Shown: positions 17,312 through 27,190, counted from the first letter of the stretch. The stretch: 64,000 nucleotides of DNA from Chitinophagales bacterium (GCA_017303475.1 JAFLBO010000031.1:1-64000); one strand, 5' to 3'. Translations and numbers: made by a program. Notes: generated by a model from the sequence alone, not told the origin.

Positions 17312-18325
17312 TTATCCTGCTATCAAACCTGCTTTTTCTGAAATCTCCAACATACGATCAATGGATGCCCGGCCCTGAGCAATGACCCATTCAGGCAGGA
17401 TGATTTCAGGCAACTCATACTTCATGCAGAGATAAAGTTTTTCCAGGGTGTTCCGCTTCATGTGCGGACAATCGTTGCAGGCACAATTGTTTTCTGGTGG
17501 GGCCGGAATAAAGGTTTTATGTGGACTTGCCTTTTCCATCTGGTGTAAAATCCCGGCTTCAGTGGCCACTATAAACTCCGTAGCGGAGTCATTGATGGTA
17601 TATTTCAACAATCCGGTAGTGCTTCCAATGTAATCAGCCATATCCAGGATATGCGCTTCGCATTCCGGGTGGGCAATAAACTTGGCATTCGGGTGGCGTT
17701 GCCGAAGTTTAACAATGCGTTCATGACTGAAAATCTCATGCACCATGCACGCACCGTTCCACAATATCATGTCGCGACCGGTTTTTTTAATCAGATAAGC
17801 GCCCAGGTTTTTATCAGGGGCAAAAATGATGGGCTGATCCTTTGGGATGCTTTCTATGATAGCCAGGGCATTAGTGCTTGTGCAGCAAATGTCAGTTAAT
17901 GTTTTTAACTCTGCGGTGCAGTTGATATAGCTGACTACCAGATGATCCGGGTGTTTTTCCTTAAATTTTTTGAAAAGGGCCGGCGGGCAGGAGTCTGCCA
18001 GAGAGCAACCAGCCTTAAGATCGGGCAGTAATACTTTTTTGCCAGGACTCAACATTTTGGCCGTTTCTGCCATAAAATGCACGCCGGCAAAAACTATAAT
18101 ATCAGCATCCGTACTGGCAGCCTTTTGTGACAATCCCAACGAGTCGCCGATATAGTCGGCAATGTCCTGGATGTCGCTATCCTGGTAATAATGCGCCAAA
18201 ATGATAGCGTTTTTCTCACGCTTCAACCGGTTGATCTCCTCCACCAAATCCAGTGTAGGGTCAATTTCCAAATCCAGAAAACCATTCAGGTTCAGTCGCT
18301 CAGTAGCGGTATGCAAATCAGCCAT
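17312..18325 (-). CDS. nadA: Quinolinate synthase NadA
   Basis: A 337-residue quinolinate synthase, which condenses iminoaspartate with dihydroxyacetone phosphate in NAD biosynthesis. The [4Fe-4S] ligand cysteines are visible: Cys107 (KAGCSLADSC), Cys193 (NGACMVHE) and the C-terminal cluster CACNDC (Cys281, 283, 286). The substrate motif AHYYQDSDIQDIADYIGDS is complete, and the ATG at 18325 gives the family-typical length. nadB and nadC are not in the window. The gene lies 39 bases downstream of a small acidic protein gene on the same strand, separated by a GAGT tetramer run. Confidence 0.97.
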   Translation of the reverse strand: MADLHTATERLNLNGFLDLEIDPTLDLVEEINRLKREKNAIILAHYYQDSDIQDIADYIGDSLGLSQKAASTDADIIVFAGVHFMAETAKMLSPGKKVLLPDLKAGCSLADSCPPALFKKFKEKHPDHLVVSYINCTAELKTLTDICCTSTNALAIIESIPKDQPIIFAPDKNLGAYLIKKTGRDMILWNGACMVHEIFSHERIVKLRQRHPNAKFIAHPECEAHILDMADYIGSTTGLLKYTINDSATEFIVATEAGILHQMEKASPHKTFIPAPPENNCACNDCPHMKRNTLEKLYLCMKYELPEIILPEWVIAQGRASIDRMLEISEKAGLIAG

Positions 18326-18356
18326 GGCAGTAAAAATTGCGTTTTTTTAAAGGTTG

Positions 18357-18375
18357 TCACTCACTCACTCACTCG
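18357..18375. repeat. TCAC/GAGT tetramer run spanning a stop codon
   Basis: Tandem TCAC on the plus strand. The TGA stop (18365-18367) of the minus-strand acidic-protein gene and its last GAG codon are part of the repeat. It lies between two co-directional genes, so it is not limited to convergent gaps. Confidence 0.8.
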
Positions 18376-18853
18376 TTAATACATCTACCAGCGTTTTAAT
18401 CGCAATAAAGATAGGCTCGCGTCCTTCTTTAGTCACAATCGCATCAGGGTCGTCTTTGTCTTCATTTTCCAAAACAGCCTCTTCTGCAAAGGCAAGCAGG
18501 TCTTCCTGGCTGGTATTTTCAAAAAACGGGTTCAGTCGGTCCCGGAATTTTTTAGCCGTGTGGGCTTCCAGGATAGCATAGTTTTGTTCTTCTGCTTCTC
18601 CAATTTCATCTTCCGACACCGCGCCTACTGGTCCGTTGACTTTTTCATTGGCTTTCCAGGCAATAAGCGCCAGGTATTGCAAATAACCTCGTTCATCTTC
18701 AGTGAGCAATTCAAATTCTTCGCTGAACAACCAGGCGAAAATTACCGGCTGGGCTTCTGCAAAGGCCTCCATTTGTTTTTCGTATTGCTCATCGGAGTAG
18801 TTCTCCAGCGCTTCAATGGTGGCATCAATATCTTTTTCTGAAACAAATTTCAT
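18365..18853 (-). CDS. Small acidic cytoplasmic protein of unknown function
   Basis: A 162-residue protein rich in Glu and Asp, with predicted helices throughout and no signal peptide or membrane segment. Notable stretches are MKFVSEKDIDATIEALENYS at the start and EDEIGEAEEQNYAILEAH in the middle. No family was recognised. It precedes nadA on the same strand and may be co-transcribed with it. Its stop codon lies inside a GAGT tetramer run. On the minus strand, upstream, TAGTTTTG (18909-18916) is a possible -7 box. Confidence 0.7.
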   Translation of the reverse strand: MKFVSEKDIDATIEALENYSDEQYEKQMEAFAEAQPVIFAWLFSEEFELLTEDERGYLQYLALIAWKANEKVNGPVGAVSEDEIGEAEEQNYAILEAHTAKKFRDRLNPFFENTSQEDLLAFAEEAVLENEDKDDPDAIVTKEGREPIFIAIKTLVDVLTSE

Positions 18854-19007
18854 AATGGGTAAAATGGCGTGATAAACGGTTGCGCTTCACAACCTTCCAT
18901 TTGAACGGCAAAACTACGCTATCCCATACGTACAGCCGCATTTGTAGAAAAATTTTGCCTAAGGTTGCCAAATGCACTAAAAAAAACAACTGCCAGCGTC
19001 AGCGGTT

Positions 19008-19015
19008 TAATTTTG
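19008..19015 (+). promoter_or_regulatory. Candidate -7 element (TAATTTTG) for the carboxypeptidase gene
   Basis: TAATTTTG matches TAnnTTTG and sits 20 bases before the ATG at 19035. No matching -33 TTTG is seen at 19-21 bases upstream. Confidence 0.35.
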
Positions 19016-19034
19016 CCGCAAATTTTCCTGTAAC

Positions 19035-21407
19035 ATGAAACTTCTGTCAGCCTTATTTCTCTGCTTCATCAGCCTGATGGCCAATGCCCAAACCATAGAA
19101 CAATACTCCCGAGTGGAAATTGATCTGAGAGGCAAAGACATTAACCGGCTCACTCAACTTGGCATCGAAACCGATCACGGTATCCATGTCCCCGGTCAAA
19201 TGCTGGTAGCCGATCTGGCTGCTTCTGAACTGGAACTGGTGAAAAACGCCGGTTTCGCAACCAAAATCCGCATAGAAGACCTTAAAAAAGATTACCTGAC
19301 CAAACTGGCCAATCCACAGGCACAAGATCGGGATGCCAACTGTTCCGGCGCCGGCGTAACTCCTTACCCAACACCAGCTAATTACACCTACGGCAGTATG
19401 GGCGGATATCATACCCTGAGCGAAATGATGCAGGTGCTCGACGATATGAGGGCTAAATTTCCCAACCTCATTACCGCTCGGGCTGATGCCAGCGATACCA
19501 TTTCTACTTGGGAAGGTCGCAAAATTCAATTTGTGAAAATTTCCGACAACCCTGACTCAGACGAACCTGAATCTGAGGTGCTGTACACTGCGCTACACCA
19601 CTCCCGCGAGCCAAATGGCGCCAGCCAATTGCTGTTCTTCATGTGGTATTTGCTGGAAAACTATGCCACCGACCCGGAAATCAAATACCTGGTTGATAAC
19701 CTGGAAATATATTTCATCCCATGTGTGAACCCGGATGGTTATGTATACAACGAAACCAATGACCCACAAGGCGGAGGTATGTGGCGTAAAAACCTGCGCG
19801 ATAATGGGGATGGCTCCTTTGGTGTAGACCTCAACCGGAATTACGGGTATTTTTGGGGGAATGATAATAGCGGCTCATCCCCAAATCCTCAGAGCCTGAC
19901 CTATCGCGGGCCATCAGCTTTTTCCGAGCCTGAAACACGTACTGTTCGCGACTTCACACGCGCGCACGATTTCATTTTTGCACATAACTACCACACTTTC
20001 AGTAATTTGTTGATTTATCCCTGGGCCTATAACAATACCCTGGCCGATCCATCACTGGCCATCTTCGCTAAATTGTTTACCCGCGAAAACAAATACAAAG
20101 CAGGAACCTCCATAGAAACCGTTGGATATAATGTGAATGGTAGCTCAGACGACTGGATGTTTGCCGAAAAGGGCGTTAATTCTTACACTCCTGAGGTTGG
20201 TAAAACGGGTTTTTGGCCCCAGCCTTCAGAAATTGACGATCTGAACCGGGAGAATTTATGGCAAAACCTGGCCACCGCGCTTTGTGCGCTCCGGTTTGGT
20301 GAGGTGAACGATAAAACAGATCAGTATTTGTCTACCCTGAATCCGGAAATCAACCTGGAATTCGTGCGTTACGGATATCAGGATGGCCCTTTCACAGTAA
20401 GCCTGAGCCCTGGTTCTTCCAATGTTCTGAGCATTCAGAACAACACCTTCAACGTATCGCCACTTCAGTTTGAAACCGTTGCGCTGACGAGCCAGGTAAC
20501 CCTGAATCCTTCCATTCAGCTGGGAGATGAATTCAGGTTGTTGTTGACGTATTCCAACGGCGTTTACAGCAAAACGGATACCCTGCGCAAATTTTATGGC
20601 GGCAAGGATGTGGTATTGTTTGAGGAAAACAGCAACTCCATTGCCGACTGGACTGTAAATGGCAATTGGGCTACCACTCAGTCAACCTTTGTCTCTGCGC
20701 CTTTTAGTATTACAGATTCCCCCAATGGGCCATACCCGCCGGTTACGTATTCCGATATCCAGCTTTCCAACGGCGGCATTTACATCCCTGACGGCGCCAA
20801 AAGTCCGCAATTGCGTTTTTGGGCAAAATGGGACATCGAACCGAGGTATGATTATGTGCAGGTAAGAGCCTCGGGTAACGAGGAAAAAGCGCTTTGCGGT
20901 CGGTACACCAAAATTGGATCAGGCATTGGCGCCCAGCCTTTTGGTGAGCCATTGTTCGAAGATTTGCAGCCAGATTGGGTAGAAGAATGCATGGATTTGT
21001 CGGCATTCGTGGGGCAGAACATCAGCATCCGATTTGTTTTTGGTTCAGACAACGGTGATGAACGTGATGGTTTTTATTTCGACGATCTGGAGGTGGTTTA
21101 CACTGACCCAACACTGCTCAATACCGTAAGCATTCCGCTGAATGATTTCAGGTTAAAACAAAATGAGCCAAACCCTGCCAGCGATTTCACTGTTGTCCGC
21201 TGGGAGAATGCCGGAAAGATTGGCGGCAATGCTATGCTCAGAGTATTTAACGCACTGGGCGAACGCATGACAGAAATGCCCGTGTTGCTTCAGCAAGACA
21301 CTCAGGTGCGCCTGAATACCGGTCAATGGCCTGCAGGGGTGTACACCTGCCTCCTCCAAACGTCGGCGGGCCAAAGCCAGCCAGTCAAAATGAGCATTCT
21401 GCATTAG
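19035..21407 (+). CDS. Secreted M14 zinc carboxypeptidase with T9SS sorting domain
   Basis: A 790-residue exported metallocarboxypeptidase. After the signal peptide (ends MANAQ) and a short propeptide-like region, the M14 domain spans about residues 115-425. Zinc ligands are His189 and Glu192 (HHSREPNG) and His320 (HNYHTFSN). Asn/Arg substrate residues are seen in VDLNRNYG, and the catalytic Glu is Glu387 (YTPEVGKTGFWP). A beta-sandwich MAM/CUB-like region follows (about 540-690), and the protein ends with a type A sorting domain (LKQNEPNPASDFTVVRW to the end). It likely degrades extracellular peptides. The next T9SS cargo gene starts 24 bases downstream. Confidence 0.94.
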   Translation: MKLLSALFLCFISLMANAQTIEQYSRVEIDLRGKDINRLTQLGIETDHGIHVPGQMLVADLAASELELVKNAGFATKIRIEDLKKDYLTKLANPQAQDRDANCSGAGVTPYPTPANYTYGSMGGYHTLSEMMQVLDDMRAKFPNLITARADASDTISTWEGRKIQFVKISDNPDSDEPESEVLYTALHHSREPNGASQLLFFMWYLLENYATDPEIKYLVDNLEIYFIPCVNPDGYVYNETNDPQGGGMWRKNLRDNGDGSFGVDLNRNYGYFWGNDNSGSSPNPQSLTYRGPSAFSEPETRTVRDFTRAHDFIFAHNYHTFSNLLIYPWAYNNTLADPSLAIFAKLFTRENKYKAGTSIETVGYNVNGSSDDWMFAEKGVNSYTPEVGKTGFWPQPSEIDDLNRENLWQNLATALCALRFGEVNDKTDQYLSTLNPEINLEFVRYGYQDGPFTVSLSPGSSNVLSIQNNTFNVSPLQFETVALTSQVTLNPSIQLGDEFRLLLTYSNGVYSKTDTLRKFYGGKDVVLFEENSNSIADWTVNGNWATTQSTFVSAPFSITDSPNGPYPPVTYSDIQLSNGGIYIPDGAKSPQLRFWAKWDIEPRYDYVQVRASGNEEKALCGRYTKIGSGIGAQPFGEPLFEDLQPDWVEECMDLSAFVGQNISIRFVFGSDNGDERDGFYFDDLEVVYTDPTLLNTVSIPLNDFRLKQNEPNPASDFTVVRWENAGKIGGNAMLRVFNALGERMTEMPVLLQQDTQVRLNTGQWPAGVYTCLLQTSAGQSQPVKMSILH

Positions 21408-21431
21408 ACCCCTGACCATTTCTACACAACC

Positions 21432-23744
21432 ATGCGCTACAACAAATTCACACTGTTTTTTGTCTGCATACTGGCATCCTGGAGCCTTCAGGCGCAGAGC
21501 CAGTTTATGTTCGAACGATTACAATATCCGGTAAAGGAGTTTGGTATCGACTTGAAATATCCATTTCTGGGAGGATTAAACGCACCACAGTTTTCTGTGG
21601 CCGATCTGGATAACGACCTTACCCAGGACCTGGTGTTGTTTGATCGGGTAGGCAACGTACTGCTTACTTTTATTAATGAAGGTACGCCCGGCAATCCCGA
21701 TTACGTGTACAGGCCGGAATATGCCCTGAATTTCCCCGCGGGTTTGAATGATTGGATACTGATGCGCGATTTTGACCGTGACGGCATCATGGATATGTTC
21801 TGTGCCGCTTTGTCGGTGGCAAGTCAGGAAATCCAGCTGTTTAAAGGATATTATGATGGTCATGGGCTGAAGTTTACGCAGCACTTGTTCAGCTACCCGC
21901 AAGGCTGTACGTCTTGCAATCCGCTGTACATTTTCTACCCGGATAATATGCCCGGCTTTTGGAATAATTTTCCCATTAACCGGGGAGATCTTCCATCCAT
22001 TGAAGACATTGATGGCGATGGCGACCTGGATCTGGTGGCTTTCATTGCAGGTACATCTACCAGTTTGACCATGTTGCGCAACACATCGGTGGAGAACGGC
22101 TTGCCTTTATCCAAACCTCAATATGAGTTGTACGACAACTGCTGGGGACGTTTTTTTGAAAACGGTATGGAGGGTTGTAAAGCACAGTTAAGTTGCCACC
22201 CCGATACCTGTTTCATTGATTGTGCGGGTGCGCAGGCGCCAGTGGCAGAAGAGCGGGATGGGTTGCACCCGGGCGCGGCAATTGCTACTTTCGACTACGA
22301 TAATGACGGGGATTATGAACTATTGCTTGGTAACGTTAGCTACCCTTGTATGGACCTGATGTTTAATGGTGGCACAGCCCAAAATGCCTGGATGACAGCC
22401 CAGGACACTTCTTTCCCTTCAAATGATGTGCCTATTGGGATATTTACTTTCCCGGCGCCATACCTGATTGACTACGATGGAGATGGGCATCGTGATTTGA
22501 TTGTAGCCCTGAATAATCCTACCAGCGGCGAAGACCGCAGAGGGGTGTGGTTGTATGATAATATGGCTACTACCCAGGGATTGCACGATTTCAAACTTTC
22601 CACCAGAGGTTTGTTCCAGGATGAAATGATCGAAATTGGTACAGGTGCGCATCCTGCTATTGCCGATGTGAATGCAGATGGCTTATTAGATATCGTGGTG
22701 GGCAACTATGGCTACTATACCAACATCAATAATGCCGCTACTTTTACCAACGCTCGTTTGTATCTGTACCTAAACATTGGCACCCCCACGTCGCCGGCGT
22801 TTGAACTGGTTGATTCAGATTATGCAGGTTTGTCTCAATTTGCACCTTTGGATTATGATTTTTCTCCAACGTTTGGGGATATAGACAGCGATGGGGATCT
22901 GGATTTGCTGGTTGGCAACAACATTGGCGGTATCTATTGTTACCGCAACATTGCCGGCCCGGGCCAACCCTTTGTTTTTCAATATGATACCAATCCAATG
23001 TGGCTGGGTCTGGATGTAATTGGGCAGGTGTCAGCGCCTATTGTGTATGATTTGGATCAGGATGGCTTGCAGGATCTGGTCATTGGTGAGCGCGCAGGCA
23101 ACATCAATTTTTTCAAAAATACCGGTTCCGCAAACAACCCAATGTACCCGGCTTCTCCAACCTTGCAAAAAATTGGTCAGATTGATGCCCGAGTACCACC
23201 AGAAGTGGTAGGAATGAGTGTCCCGGCTATTGTACAAACACCGGATGGACCCATTATTGTTGTCGGAACACAACGCGGGCATCTGGAGGCTTACTACTTA
23301 CAAGGAGCGAATCAGGATACGTTTACGGTTATCGACCTTAAATGGGGTAATATTGATGAGGGCAACCGCTCGCACCCTGTTTTTGCAGACCTGGATGGCG
23401 ATGATGTTCTGGAAATGGTCATTGGAAACCAGCGCGGCGGACTCTCTGTATTCCGTACTGAACTGGTGGAAGTTAACGTGCCACTCAGTGTCAACACGCC
23501 TAAACAAGCGCCAGCCATCCACATCAGCCCCAATCCCGCACGCGCCTGGGCGCATATAGATTGGCCCGTTCAGGCCCAGGTGCAATATCAGGTGTTCAAT
23601 GCGGTAGGGCAAATGATTGCATCAGGAGAAGAATCCAGTGGCTCCTTTAATATAGAGGTAAAAGGCTGGTCTCCAGGTATATACATGCTCCAGGCCACCT
23701 CCAAAGGCCAATCTGCAACAGCAAGAATAGTGGTGTTTGAGTGA
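21432..23744 (+). CDS. Secreted FG-GAP/VCBS repeat protein with T9SS sorting domain
   Basis: A 770-residue exported protein with a signal peptide (ends WSLQAQ) and at least nine calcium-binding-type FG-GAP/VCBS motifs, such as DFDRDGIMD, DIDGDGDLDLV, DYDNDGDYELLL, DYDGDGHRDLIV, DVNADGLLDIVV, DIDSDGDLDLLV, DLDQDGLQDLVI and DLDGDDVLEMVI. These build an integrin-like beta-propeller, here probably for adhesion or ligand binding at the cell surface. A type A sorting domain (ISPNPARAWAHIDW to ARIVVFE) closes the protein. Probably in one operon with the carboxypeptidase. The GAG-TGA end of the gene opens a long TGAG tetramer run. Confidence 0.92.
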   Translation: MRYNKFTLFFVCILASWSLQAQSQFMFERLQYPVKEFGIDLKYPFLGGLNAPQFSVADLDNDLTQDLVLFDRVGNVLLTFINEGTPGNPDYVYRPEYALNFPAGLNDWILMRDFDRDGIMDMFCAALSVASQEIQLFKGYYDGHGLKFTQHLFSYPQGCTSCNPLYIFYPDNMPGFWNNFPINRGDLPSIEDIDGDGDLDLVAFIAGTSTSLTMLRNTSVENGLPLSKPQYELYDNCWGRFFENGMEGCKAQLSCHPDTCFIDCAGAQAPVAEERDGLHPGAAIATFDYDNDGDYELLLGNVSYPCMDLMFNGGTAQNAWMTAQDTSFPSNDVPIGIFTFPAPYLIDYDGDGHRDLIVALNNPTSGEDRRGVWLYDNMATTQGLHDFKLSTRGLFQDEMIEIGTGAHPAIADVNADGLLDIVVGNYGYYTNINNAATFTNARLYLYLNIGTPTSPAFELVDSDYAGLSQFAPLDYDFSPTFGDIDSDGDLDLLVGNNIGGIYCYRNIAGPGQPFVFQYDTNPMWLGLDVIGQVSAPIVYDLDQDGLQDLVIGERAGNINFFKNTGSANNPMYPASPTLQKIGQIDARVPPEVVGMSVPAIVQTPDGPIIVVGTQRGHLEAYYLQGANQDTFTVIDLKWGNIDEGNRSHPVFADLDGDDVLEMVIGNQRGGLSVFRTELVEVNVPLSVNTPKQAPAIHISPNPARAWAHIDWPVQAQVQYQVFNAVGQMIASGEESSGSFNIEVKGWSPGIYMLQATSKGQSATARIVVFE

Positions 23745-23884
23745 GTGAGTGAGTGAGTGAGTGAGTGAGTGAGTGAGTTTACCACTAAGCCACAGAGGGC
23801 ACTAAGAATTCACACTCTTAGTGCCCTCTGTGGCTTAGTGGTAAACGCACTCACTCACTCATTCACTCACTCACTCACTCATTC
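23739..23884. repeat. Composite hairpin: TGAG arrays flanking a 29-bp perfect inverted repeat
   Basis: Between two convergent genes. A TGAG tetramer array (23739-23777) is followed by a perfect 29-bp inverted repeat (23778-23806 and 23817-23845, 10-nt loop), then by the mirror array of TCAC with interspersed TCAT (23850-23884). Both stop codons are at the outer ends: TGA 23742-23744 inside the array, and the thyA stop at 23883-23885. The core hairpin recurs almost unchanged at 32845-32908 (26 of 27 positions). Confidence 0.93.
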
Positions 23885-24677
23885 ACACCGCTACTGGTGC
23901 TTTAATAGCAGGCCATGGATCGTAATCAACCAACTCAAAATCTTCGTATTTGAACTGGAAAATATCCCGAACCTCGGGGTTGATCTTCATGACCGGTAGT
24001 GGCCGGGGTTCGCGGGAGAGCTGGAGATTTACCTGCTCCAGGTGGTTGATGTACAAGTGGGTATCGCCACCCGTCCAGACAAAGTCGCCTGGCTCCAGAT
24101 CGCATACCTGAGCCATCATTAGGGTAAGCAAAGCGTATGAGGCAATGTTGAACGGGACCCCCAGAAATACATCTGCACTGCGTTGATACAGCTGGCAGCT
24201 TAATTTACCGTTGGCTACGTAAAACTGGAATAAACAATGGCAGGGCGCAAGCGCCATTTGAGGTAAATCTGCCGGATTCCAGGCAGAAACTATGATCCGC
24301 CGACTGTCGGGATTGGATTTCAAGGTGCGCACAACTTCGCTGATTTGGTCAATGGTCTGTCCGCTCGGAGTTCCCCAGGATCGCCATTGTTTTCCATAAA
24401 CCGGCCCCAGATTGCCCTCTGAATCAGCCCATTCGTCCCAAATACTTACACCGTTTTCTTTCAGGTAGGCAATATTGGTTTCACCTTTCAAAAACCAAAG
24501 CAACTCATGGATAATGCTTTTGGTGTGTACCTTTTTAGTGGTTAATAAAGGGAATCCATCCGCCAGGTTGAAGCGCATTTGGTATCCAAACACTGAAATG
24601 GTGCCGGTTCCCGTGCGGTCAGACTTTTCAGCCCCCTGAGCCAGTATATGCTTCAAAAGATCGTGGTAAGCTTGCAT
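23883..24677 (-). CDS. thyA: Thymidylate synthase ThyA
   Basis: A 264-residue thymidylate synthase, the same length as the Escherichia coli enzyme, making dTMP from dUMP with methylene-tetrahydrofolate. The nucleophile is Cys146 (LAPCHCLFQF); the folate and dUMP sites are seen as SDRTGTGT, DSRRIIVSAWNP, QRSADVFLGVPFNIASY and DTHLYINHLEQ. ATG start at 24677. No dihydrofolate reductase gene lies next to it. The stop is followed at once by GAATGAGTGAGTG-type tetramers of the shared hairpin region. Confidence 0.98.
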   Translation of the reverse strand: MQAYHDLLKHILAQGAEKSDRTGTGTISVFGYQMRFNLADGFPLLTTKKVHTKSIIHELLWFLKGETNIAYLKENGVSIWDEWADSEGNLGPVYGKQWRSWGTPSGQTIDQISEVVRTLKSNPDSRRIIVSAWNPADLPQMALAPCHCLFQFYVANGKLSCQLYQRSADVFLGVPFNIASYALLTLMMAQVCDLEPGDFVWTGGDTHLYINHLEQVNLQLSREPRPLPVMKINPEVRDIFQFKYEDFELVDYDPWPAIKAPVAV

Positions 24678-24820
24678 AGTAGTTGTTTTGAAATGTCGGC
24701 GCTAAGGTCGTAAAAAACACCAACTGAATAAAAAAAGCCGTTAGCGTGCATCCATTCGCGGCAAAAATTGTTTTTACCCACCCGGCAATTCCCGGAAAAC
24801 TCCCAATTTTACCCCTTGAT

Positions 24821-24834
24821 TCATCGTTCATCGT
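24821..24834 (+). repeat. TCATCGT doublet upstream of the BatA-like start
   Basis: Two tandem TCATCGT heptamers 17 bases upstream of the GTG start at 24851. The same word forms the array upstream of tex (2461-2487). Confidence 0.5.
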
Positions 24835-24850
24835 ATATACCGGTCTAAAC

Positions 24851-26914
24851 GTGCAATTTTTATTCCCAGGATTCCTAGCGGCATTGGCTGTCATCGCAGT
24901 ACCCATTATTATCCACCTGTTTTATTTCAGGCGGTTTAAGCGGGTGTATTTTACCAATGTTCGTTTTCTCAAAGAAGTAAAGGAAGAAACCAGTAATCGG
25001 CAGAAGTTGCGCAACTTACTGGTGCTGCTCATGCGCTGCCTGGCTATTGCTGCTATGGTACTGGCGTTTGCACAGCCTTTTATTCCGCTCAGTTCGGAGG
25101 CCAAAAGGGGAGAAACAGCCGTTTCTGTCTTTGTAGACAACTCGTTCAGTATGAATGCGCTGTCTAAAGATGCCCCACTTCTGGAACTGGCCAAACAACG
25201 TGCGCGCGACATTATTTCCGCTTATCCGGTAACCGATCGCTTTCAGATCCTGACGGCCGATTTTGAAGGCAGGGATCAACGCCTCGTTAGCCAGGAAGAC
25301 GCCCTTGCACGTATTGAAGAAATTAGAACCAGCCCGGCCTCCAGAGATTTGTCGAAGGTCTTGATCCGGCAACAGCAATGCCTCAATACCGGCAAACAGG
25401 AGAATAAAGTAGCTTATCTGGTAAGCGATTTTCAGGAAAACATATCCGATGTAAGTAGCTTCAGGGATTCATTACTGGAAGTTAAGCTGGTGCCTATGCG
25501 CGCGGTGCAGGAACGCAACGTGTCCATAGACAGCGCCTGGTTCGAAAGTCCGGTGCAAATCCTGAACCAGCCGGCGAATTTGCTGGTAAAACTGAGTAAT
25601 CGGAGCGATGAAGAAGTAACCGATATCCGCCTTAGCTTGCGTCATGATGGCCAAACCAAACCGGTTGGATCTCTGAATATTCCTGCCCGCAGCTCCAAAC
25701 TGGATACCGTGAGCTTTACCATCCTGCATCCGGGATGGCATGAAGCCAAGGTTTCGGTTACGGATTATCCGGTACAGTTTGACGATGATTATTACGCCAG
25801 CTTCTACGTGGCGGAGCGTATAAATGTATTGTCAATTAATGGCCTCTCAGCCAATAAATATATTGAAAATGCCTTTTTGGGGGCTAAATACTTTAAACTG
25901 GACAACTCAGATGCACGGGCGCTGGATTACTCCCGTTTTGCTGATTATCAGTTGATTGTATTAAACGAGTTGAATACCATCTCTTCCGGCCTGGCCAATG
26001 AATTGAAAACATTTTGCCAAAACGGAGGCAACGTATTAGTATTCCCAAGCCAAAGTGCAGACTTGGCTTCCTACGATGGCTTATTGCAATTGTTTGGCGC
26101 CGGTAATCTCGGCGCTTTTGACCCAACACCACGTCAGGCAAGCCAGATTAATACTGAAGAGTTTGTATTCAGGGATGTTTTCTTGAACAAAAGTGCCAAC
26201 CTGCGCCTGCCGTCCACGCAAGGTAATTTCAAGTTCGCGCAGGGTAGGGGAGAGCATATCCTCACCTACCGGGATGGCTCAGCATTTCTGGTAAAGTTTC
26301 CGCTCGGTGAAGGCGCTTTATACAGTTGTGCCGCTCCGCTTCAGGAACAAGTGAGCGATCTGGTTCGAAATGGCGAAATCTTTGTTCCCATGCTGTTCAA
26401 AATGGCAATTGCCGGCAACAAAGGCAAACAAATAGCCTATACTATAGGTAAAGACGAAGTGCTGGAAGCTAAACACCGTGTATCCGCATCCGGAGAATCC
26501 AATTACAAACTCAAACTGGTGCAGGAAAACCTTGCTCAAACACCTAAAGATGCCAGCCAGGGAGGAGAGTTCATCCCGGAACAGCGCATTTTTGGCTCAA
26601 AAGTGCTGCTCACACCGGGTACGCAAGTCCGCGATGCCGGCTGGTACCGTCTGCTCCTGCAGGGTGACAGCACCCTGGGCGAATTTGCTTTCAACTACGA
26701 TCGTAAAGAAAGCGACCTGAAGTTCAAATCAGACGAACTACTCGCCAAAGAGCTTCCATCCAACATGACCGTTATGGTTGCCAATGCAGAAGCCAATTTT
26801 GCCCAGGTGGTAGATGAGCAGGAACGCGGCATTGTGCTCTGGCGCTGGTGTGTCATCTTTGCATTGCTATTCCTCGCACTTGAAGTGCTCTTCCTCCGAC
26901 TGTGGAAGGTGTAG
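24851..26914 (+). CDS. BatA-domain/VWA membrane protein (aerotolerance family)
   Basis: A 687-residue inner-membrane protein. The GTG start at 24851 gives MQFLFPGFLAALAVIAVPII, the usual BatA N-terminus. Then come RRFKRVYFTNVRFLKEVKEE, a second membrane helix (LLVLLMRCLAIAAMVLAFAQ), and a von Willebrand A domain with a MIDAS-type DNSFSM near residue 100. The large extracytoplasmic region includes a glutamine-amidotransferase-like segment (FCQNGGNVLVFPSQ), and a C-terminal membrane helix closes the protein. BatA proteins are associated with MoxR ATPases and BatB-E in Bacteroidota, but none of these is adjacent. Function beyond envelope stress or assembly is unclear. Confidence 0.87.
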   Translation: MQFLFPGFLAALAVIAVPIIIHLFYFRRFKRVYFTNVRFLKEVKEETSNRQKLRNLLVLLMRCLAIAAMVLAFAQPFIPLSSEAKRGETAVSVFVDNSFSMNALSKDAPLLELAKQRARDIISAYPVTDRFQILTADFEGRDQRLVSQEDALARIEEIRTSPASRDLSKVLIRQQQCLNTGKQENKVAYLVSDFQENISDVSSFRDSLLEVKLVPMRAVQERNVSIDSAWFESPVQILNQPANLLVKLSNRSDEEVTDIRLSLRHDGQTKPVGSLNIPARSSKLDTVSFTILHPGWHEAKVSVTDYPVQFDDDYYASFYVAERINVLSINGLSANKYIENAFLGAKYFKLDNSDARALDYSRFADYQLIVLNELNTISSGLANELKTFCQNGGNVLVFPSQSADLASYDGLLQLFGAGNLGAFDPTPRQASQINTEEFVFRDVFLNKSANLRLPSTQGNFKFAQGRGEHILTYRDGSAFLVKFPLGEGALYSCAAPLQEQVSDLVRNGEIFVPMLFKMAIAGNKGKQIAYTIGKDEVLEAKHRVSASGESNYKLKLVQENLAQTPKDASQGGEFIPEQRIFGSKVLLTPGTQVRDAGWYRLLLQGDSTLGEFAFNYDRKESDLKFKSDELLAKELPSNMTVMVANAEANFAQVVDEQERGIVLWRWCVIFALLFLALEVLFLRLWKV

Positions 26915-26939
26915 CACGGGCGGGAATGATTTCATGTTT

Positions 26940-27062
26940 TATTTCGGTGCCAATCCACCTCCGTGTCTAAGCCCATAGTCGCTTTGCGCCTCGGTGCCTT
27001 TGCGCCTTAGTGCTATCTCGCCTTCGTGACCACCCTTTGTGCCTTATCCCACCCTTTGTGTC
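26940..27062 (+). repeat. Unpaired array of CTTYGTGCC-like words
   Basis: After the BatA-like gene the DNA is built from words such as GCCTTTGCGCC, CGCCTTCGTGACC and CCCTTTGTGCC with a spacing of about 9-11 nt. No mirror arm is present within the gap. The word family is the same as in the 31282-31420 and 42893-42960 regions. The rest of the 276-base gap up to 27190 shows no other structure. Confidence 0.65.
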
Positions 27063-27190
27063 TTTTCCTTAACATTTTTTTAAGTGTTGCCATTTTAAAC
27101 GCCCCAGCCTTGCGGCAGTCTATGTATGTGTTCACCGGCCGGTAAACTATTTTCCACCAAACCATTCATTACACAAAAAATAACCGATTC

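Noticed and set aside
23742..23884. CRISPR array, suggested by regular repeats
   Set aside because: Repeats are 4-nt words without spacers, the structure is a palindrome, and no cas gene is present in the window.
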